8,564 nt of DNA, taken from F1-20-MAGs119 sp964556145 (GTDB taxonomy: Bacteria; Actinomycetota; Acidimicrobiia; Acidimicrobiales; Ilumatobacteraceae). Positions within the stretch are counted from its first letter, which is position 1, and each line of letters begins with the position of its first letter. This document shows positions 5,936 to 8,564 of the stretch, one piece after another. The notes under the pieces were generated by a model, which saw nothing but the letters and a program-made list of their open reading frames with translations, ran no database searches and had not been told where the DNA came from. The position numbers were made by a program, and so were the translations under genes. The stretch lies in contig CAZKVD010000070.1 in NCBI GenBank assembly GCA_964556145.1, forward strand, positions 1 to 8,564. The letters are read 5' to 3'.

Positions 5936-7483
5936 ATGAACGTTTCCGACTCCCGTGTCCATGAGCGTCGCTGGCTCATCCTCGCCGTCCTGTGTCTGTC
6001 GTTGTTCCTTGTCGTCGTCGACAACCTCATCGTCAATGTCGCGATTCCCACCCTGTCGCGCGAACTGAACGCGGGCACGTCGGCCCTGCAGTGGATCGTC
6101 GACTCGTACAGCCTCGTCTTTGCCGGCTTGCTTCTCGCAGCGGGCGGCGTCGGTGATCGCTTCGGCCGGAAGGGCACCCTGCAGATCGGTCTCGTTCTCT
6201 TCGCGATCTGTTCGACGTTCGCTGCGTTTTCCGGGTCGACCGGTTCGCTCATCTTCTGGCGCGGCGCAATGGGAATCGGTGCGGCGCTCGTGTTCCCCGC
6301 GACGCTTGCGATCGTCACCAACGTGTTCACCGATCCGGTGGAACGGGCCAAGGCAATCGGAGTGTGGTCGGCCGTGTCGGGTGCCGCCGTCGCGTTCGGC
6401 CCCGTTGCCGGTGGACTTCTCCTCGAGCATTTCTGGTGGGGTTCGGTCTTCCTCATCAACGTACCGATCGTCGCCGTGGCCCTGTTGCTCGGTGCGCGGT
6501 TCGTGCCGACGTCGAAGGATCCTTCGGGTCATCACATCGAGCCGCTCGGTTTCATCCTGTCGATCGCGATGATCGGCTTGCTCGTCTTCACCGTCATCGA
6601 GGGGCCACACCGCGGTTGGGCGACGGCGGCGACACTCGGTGGGTTTGCCGCCTCTGCGGCGTTGCTTGCGGCGTTCATCGCATGGGAACTGCGCGTCACC
6701 AATCCGTTGCTCGACGTGCGCACGTTCCGCAACGCACGATTCAGCGCCGGGTCGACCGCGATCTTCATCGCCTTCTTCGCGCTGTTCGGTTTCACCTTTC
6801 TCGTCACGCAGTACTTCCAATACGTCCGTGGCTATTCCACGCTCAGTTCGGGTCTGCACACCCTGCCCTTCGCCATCGGCGCCGGAATCACCGGCCCGTC
6901 GGCCGCACGCCTCGCCCTGCGGTTCGGAACGAAGCGCGTCGTCAGTTGGGGGTTGTTCTCGATGGCGCTCGGTCTCGCGCTCGCTTCGCAGTTCGATCCA
7001 GACACCAGCTACTGGGCGTTCGTCGTTCCGTCGATGGTGCTGCTCGCCTCCGGTCTCGGTTGCGTGACATCACCCGCCACGGAGGCCGTGATGGGTTCTG
7101 TCACCAGGGAAAAAGCGGGCATCGCCTCGGCGGTGAACGACACCGCCCGTGAAGTCGGCGGAACGCTTGGCGTCGCCGTCGTCGGCAGCGTGTTCGCGTC
7201 GCTCTACGGACCAAAAATCCTCGACAACCTCGCCGGGCTGCCGATTCCCAAAGAGGGCCTCGACGCCGCCGAAAGTTCGATGGCCGCCGCACTCATCGTC
7301 GCCGAACGCGCACCCGCTGCCGGTCAGGGCGCCATCGTCACCGCGGCCCGCGATGCGTTCATGAGCGGCTGGATGTCCGCGTCACTCGTTGCTGCGGGAA
7401 TTGCGATCGTGGGAAGCGTGCTGACGCTGGTGTTCCTGCCGAACCGCGCCGCTTCACACGACATCTCTAGCGCAGCGGCCTGA
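5936..7483 (+). CDS. DHA2-family MFS drug exporter (EmrB/QacA-like, 14 TM)
   Basis: This 515-residue inner-membrane proton antiporter of the major facilitator superfamily is of the kind that exports drugs and other lipophilic compounds. Signatures: DHA2 motif D1 LVVVDNLIVNVAIP (25-38) in TM1, motif A GGVGDRFGRKGTL (70-82) between TM2 and TM3, and motif C in TM5 around GAAVAFGPVAGGLLLE (149-164). Length and hydrophobic profile fit 14 membrane helices. A second-half feature common in this group, REVGGTLGVAVVGSVF, lies near 405-420. The ATG at 5936 follows directly on the promoter/operator region. The gene overlaps the convergent nucleotidyltransferase gene by 17 bases at its 3' end. Substrate specificity cannot be read from the sequence. 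Confidence 0.93.
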   Translation: MNVSDSRVHERRWLILAVLCLSLFLVVVDNLIVNVAIPTLSRELNAGTSALQWIVDSYSLVFAGLLLAAGGVGDRFGRKGTLQIGLVLFAICSTFAAFSGSTGSLIFWRGAMGIGAALVFPATLAIVTNVFTDPVERAKAIGVWSAVSGAAVAFGPVAGGLLLEHFWWGSVFLINVPIVAVALLLGARFVPTSKDPSGHHIEPLGFILSIAMIGLLVFTVIEGPHRGWATAATLGGFAASAALLAAFIAWELRVTNPLLDVRTFRNARFSAGSTAIFIAFFALFGFTFLVTQYFQYVRGYSTLSSGLHTLPFAIGAGITGPSAARLALRFGTKRVVSWGLFSMALGLALASQFDPDTSYWAFVVPSMVLLASGLGCVTSPATEAVMGSVTREKAGIASAVNDTAREVGGTLGVAVVGSVFASLYGPKILDNLAGLPIPKEGLDAAESSMAAALIVAERAPAAGQGAIVTAARDAFMSGWMSASLVAAGIAIVGSVLTLVFLPNRAASHDISSAAA

Positions 7484-8024
7484 TTGCCTCGAGTAATTCC
7501 TCGAGGTCGACGCGTACGCCGATCGCATCGGCCCACTTGCGCAGGTAGTCGAAGTCGAGGTCGTTGATCCCGGCGATGTCCAAACAATCGCGCCATTGGC
7601 GCTCTGACCGTGTGGTGAGCCGCCAGCGCAACTTCGCCAGGACGATGTCTTCGGCCGTGGTCACCCACGTGTCAACCTCTTCGATTTGCACCCTGACACG
7701 CCGCGACAGGCGGCTCGCTGTGAACGGGTCGTTCGGCGATGCCACGAACACGTCGATTTTCTCTGTGGTGTCGAGATCGAGCACGTTGAAGTTTCCACCC
7801 GAACGAAGAATGCGACGTGCATCATCGAGGGGAACGTAAATGTGGTCGCCGGTCAGCGATGAAAGCAATTCCTCGATTCGCTCGTGAAGGGCCACTGTGA
7901 TGATGTCGGTGTCGATTGTGGTGCGCTGGAGACCCCAAACCGTTGCGCCGACCGAGCCGACGACGGCATGCGGCGCGCCAACTCGGTTCAACGCTTCCAC
8001 CACCGTGGCGAGGGCACGGTTCAT
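7467..8024 (-). CDS. Minimal nucleotidyltransferase-fold protein
   Basis: This 185-residue protein has a Pol-beta-type nucleotidyltransferase core: AVVGSVGATVWGLQRTTIDTDI (20-41) gives the GS motif (23-24) and acidic pair Asp38/Asp40, and EKIDVFVAS (88-96) supplies the likely third acid, Asp91. All three metal-binding acids seem present, so it may be active. The second half, AEDIVLAKLRW (124-134) then SERQWRDCLDIAGI (140-153) and a YLRKWAD segment, is familiar from a widespread group of uncharacterised bacterial nucleotidyltransferase-like proteins distantly related to AbiEii and MNT antitoxin/toxin enzymes. Its ATG overlaps the stop of the upstream gene (ATGA at 8021-8024), so the two are coupled. 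No HEPN partner is present. Transfer of a nucleotide to RNA or protein is possible, but the target is unknown. Confidence 0.8.
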   Translation of the reverse strand: MNRALATVVEALNRVGAPHAVVGSVGATVWGLQRTTIDTDIITVALHERIEELLSSLTGDHIYVPLDDARRILRSGGNFNVLDLDTTEKIDVFVASPNDPFTASRLSRRVRVQIEEVDTWVTTAEDIVLAKLRWRLTTRSERQWRDCLDIAGINDLDFDYLRKWADAIGVRVDLEELLEAIRPLR

Positions 8025-8317
8025 CGCAGCGCAGACGCTGCGTCTGTGCGCGCCCCACGAGCGATCAACAATGGTTCAACTGCACGAGCCAGTTCGTCGC
8101 CGTACCTGTGGCGAAAGCGTTCGACAGCGAGTTGGGTAGGTGTGGCTTCCGGAAAGCGACGCCTGATGAAGTCTTCTTCGACTTGATGCAGCCAGATCTG
8201 CCGCCGTTCCGCAAGTCGCAGCCGATCAGCGACCGACTTCTTGCGGATGGCCTCGATCTGCATCTTCCAGACTTCGAGCGAGGTGTCGGCGGGAACCGCG
8301 GCGCACTCGGAAGACAT
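8021..8317 (-). CDS. Small helical protein coupled to the nucleotidyltransferase
   Basis: This 98-residue soluble, highly charged protein is not assigned to a named family. Residues about 15-38 (EVWKMQIEAIRKKSVADRLRLAER) and 42-90 look like two long amphipathic helices rich in Arg and Glu, with FPEATPTQLAVERFRHRYGD resembling the short C-terminal segment of small proteins often found beside minimal nucleotidyltransferases. ATG 8317 has no clear ribosome-binding site. Its stop overlaps the next start by four bases, implying 1:1 production with the nucleotidyltransferase, probably as a binding partner. A toxin-antitoxin-like pair is possible but not shown. Confidence 0.68.
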   Translation of the reverse strand: MSSECAAVPADTSLEVWKMQIEAIRKKSVADRLRLAERRQIWLHQVEEDFIRRRFPEATPTQLAVERFRHRYGDELARAVEPLLIARGARTDAASALR

Positions 8318-8328
8318 GCGGGCATCGT

Positions 8329-8353
8329 AGCGAGGGGGTGCTTCCCCCGCGCT
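8329..8353 (-). terminator. GC-rich hairpin between the MMPL remnant and the nucleotidyltransferase module
   Basis: AGCG plus GGGGG (8329-8338, with A8333 unpaired) folds on CCCCC plus CGCT (8344-8353, with G8349 unpaired) around loop TGCTT. It begins at the last recognisable codon of the transporter remnant and ends 11 bases before the start at 8317. No T-run follows on the minus strand. It may be the old terminator of the transporter gene or a leader hairpin of the small gene. Confidence 0.4.
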
Positions 8354-8456
8354 CGAACGTCTTGTCGCCGAGAAGACCCAACAGTGATGGTACGAGCATC
8401 ATTCGGATGAGTGTCGCGTCGAGCAGAACTGCGACGGCGAACGTGATGAACGGATC
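8349..8456 (-). pseudogene. C-terminal fragment of an MMPL/RND-family transporter
   Basis: The minus-strand frame encodes 36 residues beginning DPFITFAVAVLLDATLIRMM and continuing LVPSLLGLLGDK. This is the last membrane helix and end of MMPL-family transporters, where AVAVLLDATxVRxxLVPALxxLLG is characteristic. The same frame has a stop just upstream (8466-8468), and the preceding 650-plus residues are absent. Past about 8349 the similarity ends and the frame runs on without family character. It is therefore a remnant left by deletion or rearrangement, not a working gene. Confidence 0.72.
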
Positions 8457-8564
8457 AGGCGAGCTTCAGGAACATCTTCTGGACGTCGTCGATCGAATAG
8501 CCCTCGCGACGTGAGCGTTCGGGGTTGCCGACGCACCAGGTGAGCCCGGCTGCCACGAGGTTGA
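8455..8564 (-). CDS. 3' end of an unrecognised gene (N-terminus beyond the window)
   Basis: Thirty-five codons are visible before a TGA at 8455-8457; they end in EGYSIDDVQKMFLKLA and contain the segment LTWCVGNPERSRR. The frame is open to the window edge. The sequence is soluble-looking with a charged helical C-terminus. I do not recognise the family. The stop overlaps the start of the MMPL remnant, so this gene may itself have acquired a new end at a rearrangement junction, or may be intact. Confidence 0.5.
   Translation of the reverse strand, partial: NLVAAGLTWCVGNPERSRREGYSIDDVQKMFLKLA

Noticed and set aside
5930..6859. Long minus-strand open frame (309 codons) opposite the MFS gene
   Set aside because: It is antisense to a clear 14-TM transporter, extremely rich in Arg, Asp and Glu, and has no recognisable domain.
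8065..8325. Alternative 86-codon minus-strand frame beside the small partner gene
   Set aside because: Its Ser/Arg/Pro-rich product looks like a frame shadow, whereas the 98-residue frame shows helical character and the ATGA coupling to the nucleotidyltransferase.

Overview
The window is a dense stretch of chromosome from a high-GC bacterium (roughly 60% GC or a little more by eye, not counted). Coding density, C/G-ending codons, GTG starts, the two-domain FtsX permease and the actinobacterial flavour of the proteins suggest an actinobacterium, perhaps an Acidimicrobiia-like free-living one. That placement is inference. Several genes end in TGA, so the code is standard.

Layout: (1) 1-3144, minus strand: an ABC exporter of the MacB/LolD type, with the ATPase first and then a long two-domain FtsX-like permease whose C-terminus runs off the left edge. 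(2) 3181-4037, plus strand: a two-gene operon. The first gene encodes a small cysteine-poor protein resembling half of an AhpD/CMD fold. The second is translationally coupled to it and encodes an AhpD-like carboxymuconolactone-decarboxylase-family protein whose frame is crossed by an in-frame TGA. That TGA sits exactly where the second cysteine of the family's CxxC redox motif belongs. It is followed, at bacterial SECIS distance, by a perfect 7-bp hairpin with a GGUC loop. I read this as a selenoprotein with a C-G-Y-Sec redox centre; a standard gene caller would break it in two. (3) 4043-4636, minus: nitroreductase-family flavoprotein. (4) 4695-5189, plus: stand-alone NadR/NadM-type NMN adenylyltransferase. 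(5) 5193-5834, minus: 1-Cys (Prx6-type) peroxiredoxin. (6) 5936-7483, plus: 14-TM DHA2-type MFS exporter, preceded by two GACAnTGTC palindromes 21 bp apart that overlay a likely promoter. (7) 7467-8317, minus: a two-gene module of a small helical protein and a minimal nucleotidyltransferase, joined by an ATGA overlap. (8) 8349-8564, minus: a decayed C-terminal fragment of an MMPL/RND transporter abutting the last 35 codons of an unrecognised gene.

The centre (3181-5834) reads as a redox-themed neighbourhood: thiol/selenol oxidoreductase, flavin reductase, NAD synthesis and peroxide removal. These genes lie on alternating strands, so they are not one operon and a functional link is only suggestive. 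The selenocysteine gene is the main discovery. No selA, selB, selC or selD gene lies in the window, so the decoding machinery must be sought elsewhere in the genome.

No stretch longer than about 140 bases is without a gene. No tRNA, rRNA, CRISPR array or complete insertion sequence was seen.
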